From: Nocardiopsis suaedae
GTDB taxonomy: Bacteria > Actinomycetota > Actinomycetes > Streptosporangiales > Streptosporangiaceae
DNA length: 64,000 nucleotides
Assembly (NCBI RefSeq): GCF_027706745.1
Contig: NZ_JAQFWP010000005.1
Coordinates: 1 to 64,000 of the forward strand
Reading direction: 5' to 3'
Below are positions 8,433 to 16,889 of the stretch, piece by piece. The translations under genes were made by a program, and so were the position numbers. Position 1 is the first letter of the stretch, and each line of letters begins with the position of its first letter. A model generated the notes under the pieces. That model had not been told where the DNA came from and did no database searches. It was given only the letters and a program-made list of their open reading frames with translations.

Positions 8433-9703
8433 GCCACGACCCCCGCCCACAGCTCCGGGAAGTCGGGCAGGGTCTTGCCGGTGGTGGCGATGTCCTCCAC
8501 CTCCACCCCGGGGACGGCCAGGCCGATGACGGCGCCGGAGGTGGCCATGCGGTGGTCCTCGTAGCTGTGGAACAGGCCCCCGTGCAGCGGGCGGGGGCGG
8601 ACGACCAGGCCGTCGGGGAGCTCCTCGGCGTCCCCGCCCAGGCGGTTGACCTCGCGCACGAGTGCGGCGATGCGGTCGGTCTCGTGCCGGCGCAGGTGGG
8701 CGATGCCGGTCAGCCGGGAGGGGGAGCCGGCCAGGGCGGCGACCGCGGCGACCGTGGGGGTGAGCTCGCCCACGGCGCGCAGGTCGGCGGTGATGCCGCG
8801 GACCGTGCCGGTGCCGCGGAACTCCAGGCCCGCGTCGGTGAACACGGCCTCGCCGCCCATCCGGGTGAACAGGCCGCGCAGCGCGTCGCCGGGCTGGGTG
8901 GTGCGGCGGGGCCAGTCGCGCACGGTCACCCGGCCGCCGGTGACCAGGGCCGCGGCGAGGAACGGGGCGGCGTTGGACAGGTCCGGCTCGACGGTGACGG
9001 CGTCGGTCTTGACCGCGCCGGGGGCGACCTTCCACACATCGGGCTCGGCGGTGTCCACCCGCACCCCGGCCTCGCGCAGCATCTCCACCGTCATGTCCAG
9101 GTGGGGCTGGGAGGGCACGGGCGGGCCGGCGTGGCGGACCTCTACCCCCTCGGTGAAGCGGGCGCCGCTGAGCAGCAGGGCGGAGATGAACTGGGAGGAG
9201 CCCGAGGCGTCCAGCTCGACCGGGCCGCCGCGCAGGGAGCCGGTGCCGCGCACGGTCATGGGCAGGGCGCCGCGGCCGCCGTCGTCGATGTCGGCGCCGA
9301 GGGCGCGCAGGGCTCGCAGCAGAGGGCCGACGGGGCGCTCGCGGGCCCGCGGGTCGCCGTCGAAGCGCACGTCGCCGTCGGCGAGGGCGGCGAGCGGGGG
9401 CACGAACCGCATCACGGTCCCGGCGTTGCCCACGTCCAGGTGCACCGGGCCGCGCAGGGTGGCGGGGGTGACGGCCCAGTCCTCGCCGTCCTCGCGCACC
9501 CCGGCGCCCAGGGAGCGCAGGGCCTCGGCCATGAGGCGGGTGTCGCGGCTGCGCAGCGGGCGGCGCACGGTGGCGGGCGTCTCGGAGAGCGCGGCCAGCA
9601 CGAGGGCGCGGTTGGTCATCGACTTCGAGCCGGGCAGCGCGACCTCGGCGTCCACGGGGTGCTCGGCGGTGGGCGCGGGCCAGTGCGGTGCGGATGCAGG
9701 CAT
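8429..9703 (-). CDS. aroA: 3-phosphoshikimate 1-carboxyvinyltransferase (EPSP synthase)
   Basis: The 424-residue protein matches the usual length of EPSP synthase. The motifs are [15 protein letters not shown] (25-39; K27 contacts phosphate), GNAGTVMRF (92-100), and the later [10 protein letters not shown] and DRIAAL segments. It condenses shikimate-3-phosphate with phosphoenolpyruvate in the shikimate pathway. GNAGT with alanine at the third position of the loop is a form seen in class I enzymes. It is the first gene of the aroA-rsgA operon and diverges from the OsmC gene. Confidence 0.96.
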   Translation of the reverse strand: MPASAPHWPAPTAEHPVDAEVALPGSKSMTNRALVLAALSETPATVRRPLRSRDTRLMAEALRSLGAGVREDGEDWAVTPATLRGPVHLDVGNAGTVMRFVPPLAALADGDVRFDGDPRARERPVGPLLRALRALGADIDDGGRGALPMTVRGTGSLRGGPVELDASGSSQFISALLLSGARFTEGVEVRHAGPPVPSQPHLDMTVEMLREAGVRVDTAEPDVWKVAPGAVKTDAVTVEPDLSNAAPFLAAALVTGGRVTVRDWPRRTTQPGDALRGLFTRMGGEAVFTDAGLEFRGTGTVRGITADLRAVGELTPTVAAVAALAGSPSRLTGIAHLRRHETDRIAALVREVNRLGGDAEELPDGLVVRPRPLHGGLFHSYEDHRMATSGAVIGLAVPGVEVEDIATTGKTLPDFPELWAGVVA

Positions 9704-9821
9704 GCCACCAGCCTAGCCGCCGGGTGCGGGGGGCCTACCGGGTTCGTCAGGTCGCGCGCGTGCCAAGCTGGCGCCGCGGGCAGACGACCGCGGGCGTACG
9801 ACCGGAGGAAAGGGCGGGGCG

Positions 9822-10319
9822 ATGGCGGCGGAGACGCGGCACCGGGACAAGGAGCACGGGTACGAGGTGCGCGTGCGGTGGACGGGCAACCGGGGCGAGG
9901 GCACGGCGTCCTACCGGGCCTACGGGCGCGACCACGACGTGGAGGCGGAGGGGCGGCCGCTGCTGAAGGGGTCGGCCGACAAGGCGTTCCGGGGCGACCC
10001 GGAGCGCTGGAACCCCGAGGACATGCTGGTGGCGGCGCTGAGCGAGTGCCACATGCTGTCCTACTTCGCGCTGGCGGTGGGCGCGGGCGTGAACGTCGTG
10101 GCCTATGAGGACCGGGCGACGGGCACGATGGTCACCCACGCCGACTCCAGCGGGGAGTTCACCGAGGTGGTGCTGCACCCGGTGGTGACGGTGGCGGAGG
10201 CCTCCATGGTCGGGAAGGCCGAGGCGCTCCACGAGAAGGCGCACGCGGCGTGCTTCATCGCCCGGTCGGTCAACTTCCCGGTGCGCAACGAGCCGGAGAT
10301 CCGGGTGCAGGAGGGGTAG
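9822..10319 (+). CDS. OsmC/Ohr family protein
   Basis: The 165-residue protein has the OsmC fold pattern and the two family cysteines, C76 in ALSECHMLSY and C144 in HAACFIARSVNFPV. These reduce organic hydroperoxides in OsmC/Ohr proteins. The N-terminal half contains the partner region KAFRGDPERWNPEDMLVAALSECH, so the residues needed for peroxidase activity look intact. A strong ribosome site (GGAGGAAAGGGCGG) precedes ATG 9822. It diverges from aroA and converges on the ArsR-like gene, with a hairpin between. Confidence 0.88.
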   Translation: MAAETRHRDKEHGYEVRVRWTGNRGEGTASYRAYGRDHDVEAEGRPLLKGSADKAFRGDPERWNPEDMLVAALSECHMLSYFALAVGAGVNVVAYEDRATGTMVTHADSSGEFTEVVLHPVVTVAEASMVGKAEALHEKAHAACFIARSVNFPVRNEPEIRVQEG

Positions 10320-10328
10320 GCGGTGCGC

Positions 10329-10349
10329 CCCGCCGCCCGTCGCGGCGGG
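10329..10349. terminator. Short hairpin between convergent genes
   Basis: CCCGCCGC and GCGGCGGG form an 8-bp stem around a five-base loop, ten bases after the OsmC stop and just before the end of the ArsR-like gene. Confidence 0.55.
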
Positions 10350-10362
10350 ACGCTCCGCGTGT

Positions 10363-11364
10363 TCAGGAGCGCTCCAGCAGGTCCCGGCCGAGTCCGGTGG
10401 CCCAGTGCAGGGCGCGGCGGCCCTCGTGGCGCGTGCGGACCAGGCCCGCGTCGCGCAGGACGTTGAGGTGCTTGCTGACCGTCGCCGGCGACACGGCGGC
10501 GACGCCGGCCAGGCCCGTCGTCGTCCGGCCGCCGCCGTCGCCCACGAGCTCCAGCAGACGGGCCCGGGTCGGTCCCAGGAGCGGTTCCAGGCCGGTCGGG
10601 CGCTCCGGCGGGTGGGCCCAGTCCGGAGCGCGGTCGACCGGGTACACCAGCACCGGCGGCAGGGCGGGGTCGGCGGGCATCACCGGGCGGGCCCAGCAGA
10701 AGAGCGAGGGCACCAGCAGCAGGCCGCGCCCGCCGAGGTGGACCTCGCGGTCGAACGGGTAATCGGCCTCCAGCACCGGCGGCCGCCATCGCAGGATCGG
10801 GGCGAGCGAGGACAGGAGCCCTTCGGTGCCGGCGGACCGCAGCGCGCCGAGCCGACCGTGCAGATCGGCCTGCACATGGTCGCGGACCCGGTTCCAGTAC
10901 GGGGACAGCGCCCCGCGGCGGTAGGTCCGCAGGGCGTCTCCCAGGGCCTTCAGCGCACCGGCCCCTCCTTCGGCGAGCGGGAGCGGCGGCGTCGGCGCGC
11001 GTACCCGCGCGGCCATGATGTCCAGCTCCCGCCGGATCCGCGGCCGCGGTGTGGCCAGCACGTTCTCGATGCCCTCCTCCGGGTCGGCGGCGGGGTCCGC
11101 CGGGGTGAGGAAGTCCGGGCAGTAGCTGGCGTTCGGAGCCAGGGCCAGCAGCGTGCGCAGCGCCCGCTCATCCGCACCGCCGTCGGCGAGCGTTCGGCGC
11201 ACCTCCCCCCGCCAGGCGCCGAAGGCCACCGCGCCCTGCCGGTGCTGGAGCAGGTGGAGGCTGTTCACGGCCTCCCACATCGGGTCCGGGGCGTCCGCCA
11301 ATCGGACGCGCGCGAGATCATCCCGGGTGAAATGGATACGCAGTCCGCCGCCTTTATCTGACAT
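10363..11364 (-). CDS. ArsR/SmtB-like winged-helix regulator with long N-terminal domain
   Basis: The 333-residue protein has a C-terminal ArsR-type winged helix (about 255-325: LLGPTRARLLELVGDGGGRTTTGLAGVAAVSPATVSKHLNVLRDAGLVRTRHEGRRALHW). It follows a long helical N-terminal domain of the kind found in actinomycete regulators (HFTRDDLARVRLADAPDPMWEAVNSLHLL). Metal-binding cysteine clusters of classical ArsR are absent, so another signal is likely. ATG 11364 has GGAG nine bases upstream; an in-frame ATG at 11373 directly abuts that GGAG and is less likely. The start region contains the palindromic GACATGTC. It is divergent from the lipoprotein gene at 11517. Confidence 0.85.
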   Translation of the reverse strand: MSDKGGGLRIHFTRDDLARVRLADAPDPMWEAVNSLHLLQHRQGAVAFGAWRGEVRRTLADGGADERALRTLLALAPNASYCPDFLTPADPAADPEEGIENVLATPRPRIRRELDIMAARVRAPTPPLPLAEGGAGALKALGDALRTYRRGALSPYWNRVRDHVQADLHGRLGALRSAGTEGLLSSLAPILRWRPPVLEADYPFDREVHLGGRGLLLVPSLFCWARPVMPADPALPPVLVYPVDRAPDWAHPPERPTGLEPLLGPTRARLLELVGDGGGRTTTGLAGVAAVSPATVSKHLNVLRDAGLVRTRHEGRRALHWATGLGRDLLERS

Positions 11365-11516
11365 GTCGGACATCTCCAATTCGTGTGGCCGGGGGCGGCC
11401 ACGATGTCGCGTCGAGGAAAACGTACACCCGTATCGGGCCCCGGGTCCCCAGGATGAACCCCGACCCCGCCGAGAATTCATTCGGGGGCGGGGTGGACCG
11501 ATGGGAAGGGGGACGC

Positions 11517-12500
11517 ATGGGAACGGCGCGGAAGTCCGCCGCGCCCGTGCCCGGCCCAGCGCGCGCCGCGGTGCGCGCGGGGGTGCGCAGGGCGGTGCGC
11601 ACGGCCGCTCCGGCCGCGTTGGCGCTCCTCATGGGCTCGGGGGCGGTGGCCGCGTGCTCGGCCCACGGGGGCGGGCCGGGAGGCGTACAGGGGGATCCGC
11701 GCGCCGTGACGGACGGAGAGGAAAGGCTCCTCGGACGCGCTGAGGAGATCCTCCTCCGTGAATGCATGAAGGATCACGGTTTCGAATACCGGATCGTCGA
11801 GGACGAGACCCCGGCCGAAATCGGGAAGTTCCCCTATGTTATCGACGACCCGGAATGGGCGGCCGAACACGGCTACGGTTCGGGGCTGCGGAGAGAGGTC
11901 GCCGAACTCCGCGAAGAGGACCCCAACCAGCGCTATTTCAATGCCCTTCCCGAGGACCGGAGGCGGGAGGCGCTGCGCGCCGCCAACGGGCCGAGCCCGG
12001 TCGGCATCGAGGCCACCACCCCCGACGGGATGGAGCTCGGCCGCAGCGACCAGGGGTGCCGCTCACAGGCCCAGCGCGAGCTGTACGGGGACCTGCAGGC
12101 GTGGTTCCAGGCCACGACCACCGTCGACGCCCTGGAGGGCATGCGGCGCGACCGCGTCGTGGGCGACCCGGCCTATGAGGAGGCCGCCGCCTCCTGGTCG
12201 GCGTGCATGTCGGAGGCGGGCCACGACTACGCGACCCCGATGGAGGTCCGCCGGTCGCTCCCGCCGCCGGACGACCCCCTTCCCGAGGACGAGGAGACCG
12301 CCCTGGCGGTCGACGAGGCCGAATGCGCCCAGGAGACCGGCCTGGGCGAGACGGCCGACGAACTGGACCGGCAGTACGGCGACGAGCTCCGGCGCGAGTA
12401 CCGCTCCGCCGTGGAGACCCGGCGCCGGCTGCAGCTGGACGCCCTGCCCCGGGCCCACTCCGTGACCGGCGAATCGGAGGAGGGGGCCGGGCAGGCGTGA
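11517..12500 (+). CDS. Putative lipoprotein, unknown function
   Basis: The 327-residue protein has a long basic N-terminus, a hydrophobic stretch and a lipobox GAVAAC at about residues 42-47, so it is probably anchored outside the membrane. The mature part is very acidic and helical. It repeats a Cys-bearing pattern: CMKDHGFEY, CRSQAQRELYG, CMSEAGHDYATP and ECAQETGLGE. These resemble the Cys-x-x-x-x-G-(F/Y/H) segments of uncharacterised actinomycete lipoproteins. ATG 11517 follows GAAGGGGGA. The function is unknown. Codon use is slightly less GC-biased near 11760-11900. Confidence 0.78.
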   Translation: MGTARKSAAPVPGPARAAVRAGVRRAVRTAAPAALALLMGSGAVAACSAHGGGPGGVQGDPRAVTDGEERLLGRAEEILLRECMKDHGFEYRIVEDETPAEIGKFPYVIDDPEWAAEHGYGSGLRREVAELREEDPNQRYFNALPEDRRREALRAANGPSPVGIEATTPDGMELGRSDQGCRSQAQRELYGDLQAWFQATTTVDALEGMRRDRVVGDPAYEEAAASWSACMSEAGHDYATPMEVRRSLPPPDDPLPEDEETALAVDEAECAQETGLGETADELDRQYGDELRREYRSAVETRRRLQLDALPRAHSVTGESEEGAGQA

Positions 12501-12520
12501 GCCGGGGGCGCGCCCCCGGC
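12501..12520. terminator. 20-bp perfect palindrome after the lipoprotein gene
   Basis: GCCGGGGGCG followed by its exact complement starts one base after the stop codon and can form a G:C hairpin. Confidence 0.65.
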
Positions 12521-12584
12521 CGTCAGAGGGGCCGGCGACAGGCCGGCAGAGGAACCGGACGAGGAACACGCGAAGGAGAGAACG

Positions 12585-13019
12585 ATGGCCATCAAGCGCA
12601 TGCTCGCCGTGACCGGCGCGGTCGCCGCGGCGACCCTCCTGTCCGCCCCCGCCGCCCAGGCCGAGGAGGCGGCGCCCCAGGCCGCGCCGGCCCAGGCCGA
12701 GGCGCAGGCCGACGGCTACCTGCACGTCTACACCGGCTACAACGGGGCCGGCTGGTGCGACTCGTGGAAGGGCAACTCCGGCGACTGGGGCGTCTGCCGC
12801 AACCGCGTCTCGTCGCTCTGGAACAACGGCTACCCGGGCAACTACGACGACGTCTGGGTCTACTGGGGCCTCAACCACTCCGGCGCGCGCCGGGGCGTCT
12901 ACAACGGCGTCGCGCTGAACGACCTGCGCAAGTGGGACTTCGACGCGAACACGGGCGCGGGCTCCGGGCAGGCGCTCAACAACAACATCTCCTCCCACCA
13001 GTGGACCAACCTCCCCTAG
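12585..13019 (+). CDS. Secreted peptidase-inhibitor I36 (beta-gamma crystallin-like) protein
   Basis: The 144-residue protein has a Sec signal peptide (basic MAIKRM, hydrophobic core, AQA cleavage near residue 27) and an Ala/Gln/Glu-rich pro-region. The mature domain has the pattern YNGAGWCDSW ... WGVCRNRVSSLWNNGYPGNYDDVWVYWG. This fits the I36 family typified by the Streptomyces metalloproteinase inhibitor, with one cysteine pair. Such proteins are small, extracellular and crystallin-like. Inhibition of a protease is inferred from the family only. A strong ribosome site (GGAGAG) precedes the ATG. Confidence 0.8.
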   Translation: MAIKRMLAVTGAVAAATLLSAPAAQAEEAAPQAAPAQAEAQADGYLHVYTGYNGAGWCDSWKGNSGDWGVCRNRVSSLWNNGYPGNYDDVWVYWGLNHSGARRGVYNGVALNDLRKWDFDANTGAGSGQALNNNISSHQWTNLP

Positions 13020-13027
13020 CGCGATGA

Positions 13028-13054
13028 CCGGAGCGGCCGCCCCGGCCGCTCCGG
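13028..13054. terminator. Hairpin terminator after the I36 gene
   Basis: CCGGAGCGGCC and its complement form an 11-bp stem with a five-base loop, nine bases after the stop codon. Confidence 0.75.
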
Positions 13055-13127
13055 GCGTTGTGCGGACCGCCCCCGGCGCCCGCGCGCCCCCTCGGCCGGG
13101 CGCCGGGGCCCACCTAGGATCGGCGGC

Positions 13128-13583
13128 ATGGCCACGAGCGACGCGGCGACACCGGAGGAGTACCTCGCCGGGCTCGGCGAGGAGCGCAGGGCGGTGCTGG
13201 CCGAAGTGCGGCGCACCATCCTCGACAACCTGCCCGAGGGGTACGAGGAGGGCATGGACTTCGGGATGATCGGCTACCACGTCCCCCTGGAGCGCTACCC
13301 GGAGACCTACAACGGCCGCCCGCTGGGTTATGTGGCGCTGGCCGCGCAGAAGAACCACAACGCCCTGTACTTGATGGGGGTCTACGGGCCTGAGCAGGAC
13401 GAGTTCCGCGAGGAGTGGCGGGCGACGGGCAAGCGCCTGGACATGGGCAAGGCGTGCGTACGGTTCAAGCGGCTCGACGACGTCCCGCTCGACGTGGTGG
13501 GGCGGTGGGTCGCCCGGTGGCCGGTCGAGGAGTTCATCGCCCGCCACGAGCGCCTCCGGGCCCGAGGAGGGGCCGGGGCATAG
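13128..13583 (+). CDS. DUF1801 domain protein
   Basis: The 151-residue protein shows the DUF1801/YdhG pattern: TPEEYLAGLGEERRAVLAEVRRTILDNLPEG, YEEGMDFGMIGYHVPLERYPETYNGRPL, AAQKNHNALYLMG, and MGKACVRFKRLDDVPLDVVGRWV. The fold relates to frataxin-like domains. The biochemical role is unknown, and some relatives are linked to iron homeostasis. It stands alone between two hairpins. Confidence 0.82.
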   Translation: MATSDAATPEEYLAGLGEERRAVLAEVRRTILDNLPEGYEEGMDFGMIGYHVPLERYPETYNGRPLGYVALAAQKNHNALYLMGVYGPEQDEFREEWRATGKRLDMGKACVRFKRLDDVPLDVVGRWVARWPVEEFIARHERLRARGGAGA

Positions 13584-13615
13584 GGCCGCCGGTGCCCTCT
13601 CAGGCGCCGGCGGCC
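13584..13615. terminator. Bidirectional hairpin between convergent genes
   Basis: GGCCGCCGGTGCC and GGCGCCGGCGGCC pair over 13 bp (one G:T) around CTCTCA. It sits between the stops of the DUF1801 and VOC genes. Confidence 0.72.
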
Positions 13616-13633
13616 GCGTCGCCTCCGGGCGGG

Positions 13634-14401
13634 TCACTCACCGCCCGGGGTCTGCATCAGGCCGAAGCCGGCCCCCTCGGGGTCGGTGAGGGCGGCGGCG
13701 GTGACGCCGCCGGGCATGCGCATGGGCGGCATGACGGTGGCGCCCCCGGCCGCGGCCGCCTTGGCGACGGTGCCCTCGATGTCGGCCGTCGCGAAGGAGG
13801 GGAGCCAGTGCGGCGGGATCTCCTTCGGGTAGCCCTCGTCCGATCCCTGGTCGAAGACGCCGCCGAAGGGGGTGCCGTCCAGGGAGAGGACCCGGTAGCC
13901 GGAGCCCCCGCCGAACTCCCAGCCGAAGAGGCGGCCGTAGAAGTCGGAGGCGGCGGCGACGTCGCGGGTGTGCAGGTCGACCCAGCACAGCGAACCGGGC
14001 TCGCCCATGATCTGGGCCCCGGCGAAGTCCTCGGCCTGCCAGAGCTGGAAGACGGCGCCCGCGGGGTCGGCGGCGACGGCGAAGCGGCCTTCGTCGAAGA
14101 CGTCGACGGGCCCGAACACGGCCGCGCCCCCGAGCCCGCGGACCGTGTCGAGCGCGGCGCCGATGTCCTCCACCCGGAACGAGACGTTCCAGGCGACCGG
14201 CTGCTCATCCCCGTAGAGGGGGGTGATGGCGGCGACGCGGCGGCCGCCGAGCGAGGCGATGGTGTACCCGCCGGCCTCGGGGCGGGGGTCGGTGGCGGTG
14301 TCCCAGCCGAACACCCGGCCGTAGAAGTCCCCTTGCCGGGGGATGTCCGTGGCCCCCAGCTCGACCCAGCAGGGGCCGTTGACCTTGGGTTCCGTCGTCA
14401 T
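13634..14401 (-). CDS. Two-domain VOC (glyoxalase-like) protein
   Basis: The 255-residue protein has two vicinal-oxygen-chelate repeats: GPCWVELGATDIPRQGDFYGRVFGWD ... and GSLCWVDLHTRDVAAASDFYGRLFGWE .... It resembles the CFP30B/27-kDa antigen type of mycobacteria and similar hydroxylase-like proteins. No complete metal triad could be confirmed by eye. ATG 14401 was chosen because GGAG lies about 8 bases upstream; the in-frame ATG at 14434 has no ribosome site. Confidence 0.82.
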   Translation of the reverse strand: MTTEPKVNGPCWVELGATDIPRQGDFYGRVFGWDTATDPRPEAGGYTIASLGGRRVAAITPLYGDEQPVAWNVSFRVEDIGAALDTVRGLGGAAVFGPVDVFDEGRFAVAADPAGAVFQLWQAEDFAGAQIMGEPGSLCWVDLHTRDVAAASDFYGRLFGWEFGGGSGYRVLSLDGTPFGGVFDQGSDEGYPKEIPPHWLPSFATADIEGTVAKAAAAGGATVMPPMRMPGGVTAAALTDPEGAGFGLMQTPGGE

Positions 14402-14586
14402 CGTCGGTCTCCGTCCGCTGTCGCCGTTCGCCATCGGCGGCCGATGCCCCGGATGCTAAGCGGGACCGGTGACGTTTTCCGGTAGACGCGCGGGTGACGG
14501 ACGGGACCGTGCTGGGCGCGCCTTCTCGGCGGCCCGGGCGGAGGAAGCGGGTGGCCGCGCCGGGGGCGGGGCCACCCCGCGGCCGG

Positions 14587-14988
14587 TCAGGCGCCCAAGT
14601 GGGCGACGATGCGGGCGACCATGTCCTGCGTGTCGCTCATCTGTGTCTTGAGGGTGGCCACGTCGCTCTTGAGGGTGGCCACGTCGCTCTTGAGGGTGGC
14701 CACGTCGCTCTTGAGGGTGGCCACATCGCTTTCGAGAGAGCCGAGTCGGTTCCCCACCGAATCGAGGCGTCCTTCGACCGACCCGAGCCGCGCGTCCATC
14801 GCGTCGAATCGGAGGTTGACCTGCCGGAACCCCTCCCGGGTCTCGCGGCGGTGCTCCATGAAGGCGTCGGCGAGCGAGTTGATCCGGTCGTCGGTGTTGG
14901 CCTGGTAGGCCTGGATGCTCTTCTTGTCCAGAGAGTGTTCGACGAAGGCGGCTTCGAGGTTGGCGAGCCGTCGTTCGAGCTTGCGCAT
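14587..14988 (-). CDS. Coiled-coil protein with four identical heptad repeats
   Basis: The 133-residue protein is almost entirely predicted coiled coil. It begins MRKLERRLANLEAAF, runs through a region with RLGSVEGRLDSVGNRLGSLE, then contains four tandem copies of the heptad SDVATLK. It ends in SDTQDMVARIVAHLGA. There is no signal peptide or membrane segment. Such proteins occur next to mobile or HTH genes in actinomycetes, but no function is known. ATG 14988 follows GGAAGGGG. Copy number could change without loss of frame because each unit is 21 bp. Confidence 0.75.
   Translation of the reverse strand: MRKLERRLANLEAAFVEHSLDKKSIQAYQANTDDRINSLADAFMEHRRETREGFRQVNLRFDAMDARLGSVEGRLDSVGNRLGSLESDVATLKSDVATLKSDVATLKSDVATLKTQMSDTQDMVARIVAHLGA
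14647..14730. repeat. Four tandem 21-bp repeats inside the coiled-coil gene
   Basis: Four head-to-tail units of 21 bp begin at 14647, 14668, 14689 and 14710. The first three are identical; the last has a single G to A change (CCACATCGCT). Each encodes one SDVATLK heptad on the minus strand. Confidence 0.95.
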
Positions 14989-15171
14989 CGGGGATGTCCC
15001 CTTCCATCGGGGAAGTAGGTGCTCACAGGCTAACCGTGGTGTGGCTGTCGAGCGGGGTAGCGCGTGAGCCTGTGGATGACCGTCGGGGCGCCAGGTTAGC
15101 CCACTTGTAAGCACCTGTCATCTGACGTCGTAGGACGGAATACATTGTTTGAGGGTGAATAGTGTCGTTGC

Positions 15172-15408
15172 ATGGAGATCGATCTCGATGGCCCGGAACC
15201 GCTGTACGAGCAGATCGCAGCCGTACTGGGCGCCCGCATCACGGACGGGACGTATGAATCCCGACGCAGGATCCCGTCCGAGGCTGCACTGTGCGAGGAG
15301 TTCTCTGTGTCCCGGCCGACCGCGAGAGCGGCCGTGAAGCTCCTGAACGATCGAGGGCTCACCGTGACGGTGCGCGGAAAGGGCACGTTCGTCGCCGGGG
15401 AGGAGTGA
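15172..15408 (+). CDS. Minimal GntR-family regulator (DNA-binding domain only)
   Basis: The 78-residue protein consists only of the GntR winged helix: PLYEQIAAVLGARITDGTY, RRIPSEAALCEEFSVSRPTARAAVKLLNDRGLTVTVRGKGTFV. No effector domain follows. Such short GntR proteins are frequent in actinomycetes, often beside integrated elements. It may act as a constitutive repressor or need a partner. ATG 15172 lacks a clear ribosome site; GAATAGTGT seven to fifteen bases upstream could be a -10 region giving a very short leader. Codon use is less GC-rich than in neighbouring genes. Confidence 0.85.
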   Translation: MEIDLDGPEPLYEQIAAVLGARITDGTYESRRRIPSEAALCEEFSVSRPTARAAVKLLNDRGLTVTVRGKGTFVAGEE

Positions 15409-15427
15409 TCCCGTCCGCCCCGGCTAG

Positions 15428-15585
15428 GGCGTGTTTCTCGGATCATTTTCGGCTCGCGACCACCAGGACGACGCTCGCTGCGCCGGGACGCTCGAGCAGC
15501 CAACCAGGATGAACTTCGCGCCCCGTCTTGCGAGCGCCGCCCGGGACGGCCGCTCGCTGATCGAAAAGCCTCCGAGAAACACGCC
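15428..15585. mobile_element. 158-bp MITE with CTAG target duplication
   Basis: The element begins GGCGTGTTTCTCGGA and ends with the exact inverted copy. Inside the ends, a TTTTCG box is repeated at matching distance on both sides. CTAG stands directly outside each end (15424-15427 and 15586-15589), the kind of four-base target duplication known for IS5/IS427-type transposases. No transposase is encoded, so it would be mobilised in trans. The right-hand CTAG provides the TAG stop of the neighbouring oxidoreductase gene. Confidence 0.85.
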
Positions 15586-16002
15586 CTAGCGGAAGGACCA
15601 GCCCGACCACCGGGCCACCCGGATCAGGATGACCGGTCCTTCCGGGCGTCTGCCGGAGTATTGGGCGTACCGCGCCTCCAACAGGTCGAGCGCGTGCTCG
15701 CGCTCCTCGCCCTCGGAGACGACCTGTGCCGTGCCGTCCGCCCGTGCCCACCAGAGCTGGGACCAGTCGTCCGAGTACACGTCCACAAGCAGGCACACCT
15801 TCGGGTTCTGCCTGATGTTCGCCAGGCGCTTCACGTTCACGGTCGACTTGGGCTTGTGGTCGACGGCGATCACGACGGTGTCGCGGTCGACCGCGAACGT
15901 CACCGGAACGCAGTGCGGCCGCCCGTCCGCGGAGACGGTGGACAAGCGCGCCACACGGCTCTCCATGAAGGCCTTCCGGGCCCGTTCGGATGTCCACCGC
16001 AC
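15586..16002 (-). CDS. PPOX-class F420-dependent oxidoreductase (TIGR03668-like)
   Basis: The 138-residue protein has a split beta-barrel flavin/F420 fold: MESRVARLSTVSADGRPHCVPVTFAVDRDTVVIAVDHKPKST, NVKRLANIRQNPKVCLLVDVYSDDWSQLWWARADGTA. It ends in RVARWSGWSF, a terminal pattern I associate with the TIGR03668 group. F420 rather than FMN use is inferred from the family. The TAG stop codon lies within the CTAG duplication of the adjoining MITE, so the insertion happened exactly at the gene's end and left the protein intact. Confidence 0.82.
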   Translation of the reverse strand: MRWTSERARKAFMESRVARLSTVSADGRPHCVPVTFAVDRDTVVIAVDHKPKSTVNVKRLANIRQNPKVCLLVDVYSDDWSQLWWARADGTAQVVSEGEEREHALDLLEARYAQYSGRRPEGPVILIRVARWSGWSFR

Positions 16003-16023
16003 CCTCCGACCTTCGCACGCGCG

Positions 16024-16058
16024 GCGGCCCCGGCTCCAGAGATCTGGGCCGGGGCCGC
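16024..16058. terminator. Hairpin terminator after the DrrAB-like operon
   Basis: GCGGCCCCGGC pairs with GCCGGGGCCGC over 11 bp, with an inner CCAGA/TCTGG stem. It lies 16 bp after the minus-strand permease stop. Confidence 0.8.
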
Positions 16059-16073
16059 TCGCCGGTCACAGGG

Positions 16074-16889
16074 TCAGACGCCGACTCCCTTCCGCATCGC
16101 CCGGGTGCCGAAGGTCAGGCCCACCGCGGCCACCGCGGCTGCGGACAGGGCTCCCCAGGCGATCGACGGGTCGGTGAACGACCCCGTGAACAGGGCCCGC
16201 ATCGCGTCGGCGATGTGGGTCACCGGGTTCACCATCGCCACCGTCTGCAGCCACTGCGGCCCGAAGTCCATCGGGAGCAGCACCCCCGACAGCAGCATCA
16301 GCGGGAACACCGCCAGTTGTGTCACCCCGTAGAACAGCTCCCCGCTCGGGGCCGACTTCATCGCCAGCAGGAACGACAGCGAACCCAGCCCCACACCGAA
16401 CACGGCCAGCAGGAGCAGGCCCGCCAGCAGCCCCAGCGGGTACAGCTCGAACCCCATCGGGACCGCCAGCAGCACGATCAGCACGGCCTGCACCAGCAGC
16501 ACCGCGAACTCCTTCAGCGTCCTGCCGATCAGCATCGCCGTCCGGTTCATGGGGCTGACCAGCATGCGCTCCATCGCGCCGCCCAGGAGCTCCACCAGCA
16601 GGTTGTAACCGGCCATCATCGGGCCGAACAGGGTCAGCATCACCAGCACGCCGGGGACGAACCACTGCCACGACCCGCCGCCCCCGCCGGCGCCGACGCC
16701 TCCCAGGAGCGGGCCGAAGAAGAACAGGAGCAGCAGCGGCTGCGCCATCGTGAACAGCAGCCCCAGCGGGTCCCGTACCGAGGGGGTGATCTCGCGGGTG
16801 AAGACGGTCGCGACATCGCGGGAGAAGGACGCCGCGGGCGAACGGGCGGGAACGGGGGCGGGCGGGAGGGAGGCGGTGCGGACGGTCAT
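16074..16889 (-). CDS. ABC-2 type exporter permease (DrrB-like)
   Basis: The 271-residue protein has a cytoplasmic N-terminus (TVFTREITPSVRDPLGLLFTMAQPLLLLFFFGPLLGG) and six predicted membrane segments. The ABC-2 signature region is LLSGVLLPMDFGPQWLQTVAMVNPVTHIADAMRALFTG. This matches daunorubicin-type drug exporter permeases. Its ATG overlaps the stop of the ATPase gene by four bases, so the ATPase-permease pair is coupled. The substrate is unknown. Confidence 0.9.
   Translation of the reverse strand: MTVRTASLPPAPVPARSPAASFSRDVATVFTREITPSVRDPLGLLFTMAQPLLLLFFFGPLLGGVGAGGGGGSWQWFVPGVLVMLTLFGPMMAGYNLLVELLGGAMERMLVSPMNRTAMLIGRTLKEFAVLLVQAVLIVLLAVPMGFELYPLGLLAGLLLLAVFGVGLGSLSFLLAMKSAPSGELFYGVTQLAVFPLMLLSGVLLPMDFGPQWLQTVAMVNPVTHIADAMRALFTGSFTDPSIAWGALSAAAVAAVGLTFGTRAMRKGVGV

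Noticed and set aside
14647-14730. CRISPR-like array
   Set aside because: The 21-bp units follow each other without spacers and lie in frame inside a coiled-coil gene.
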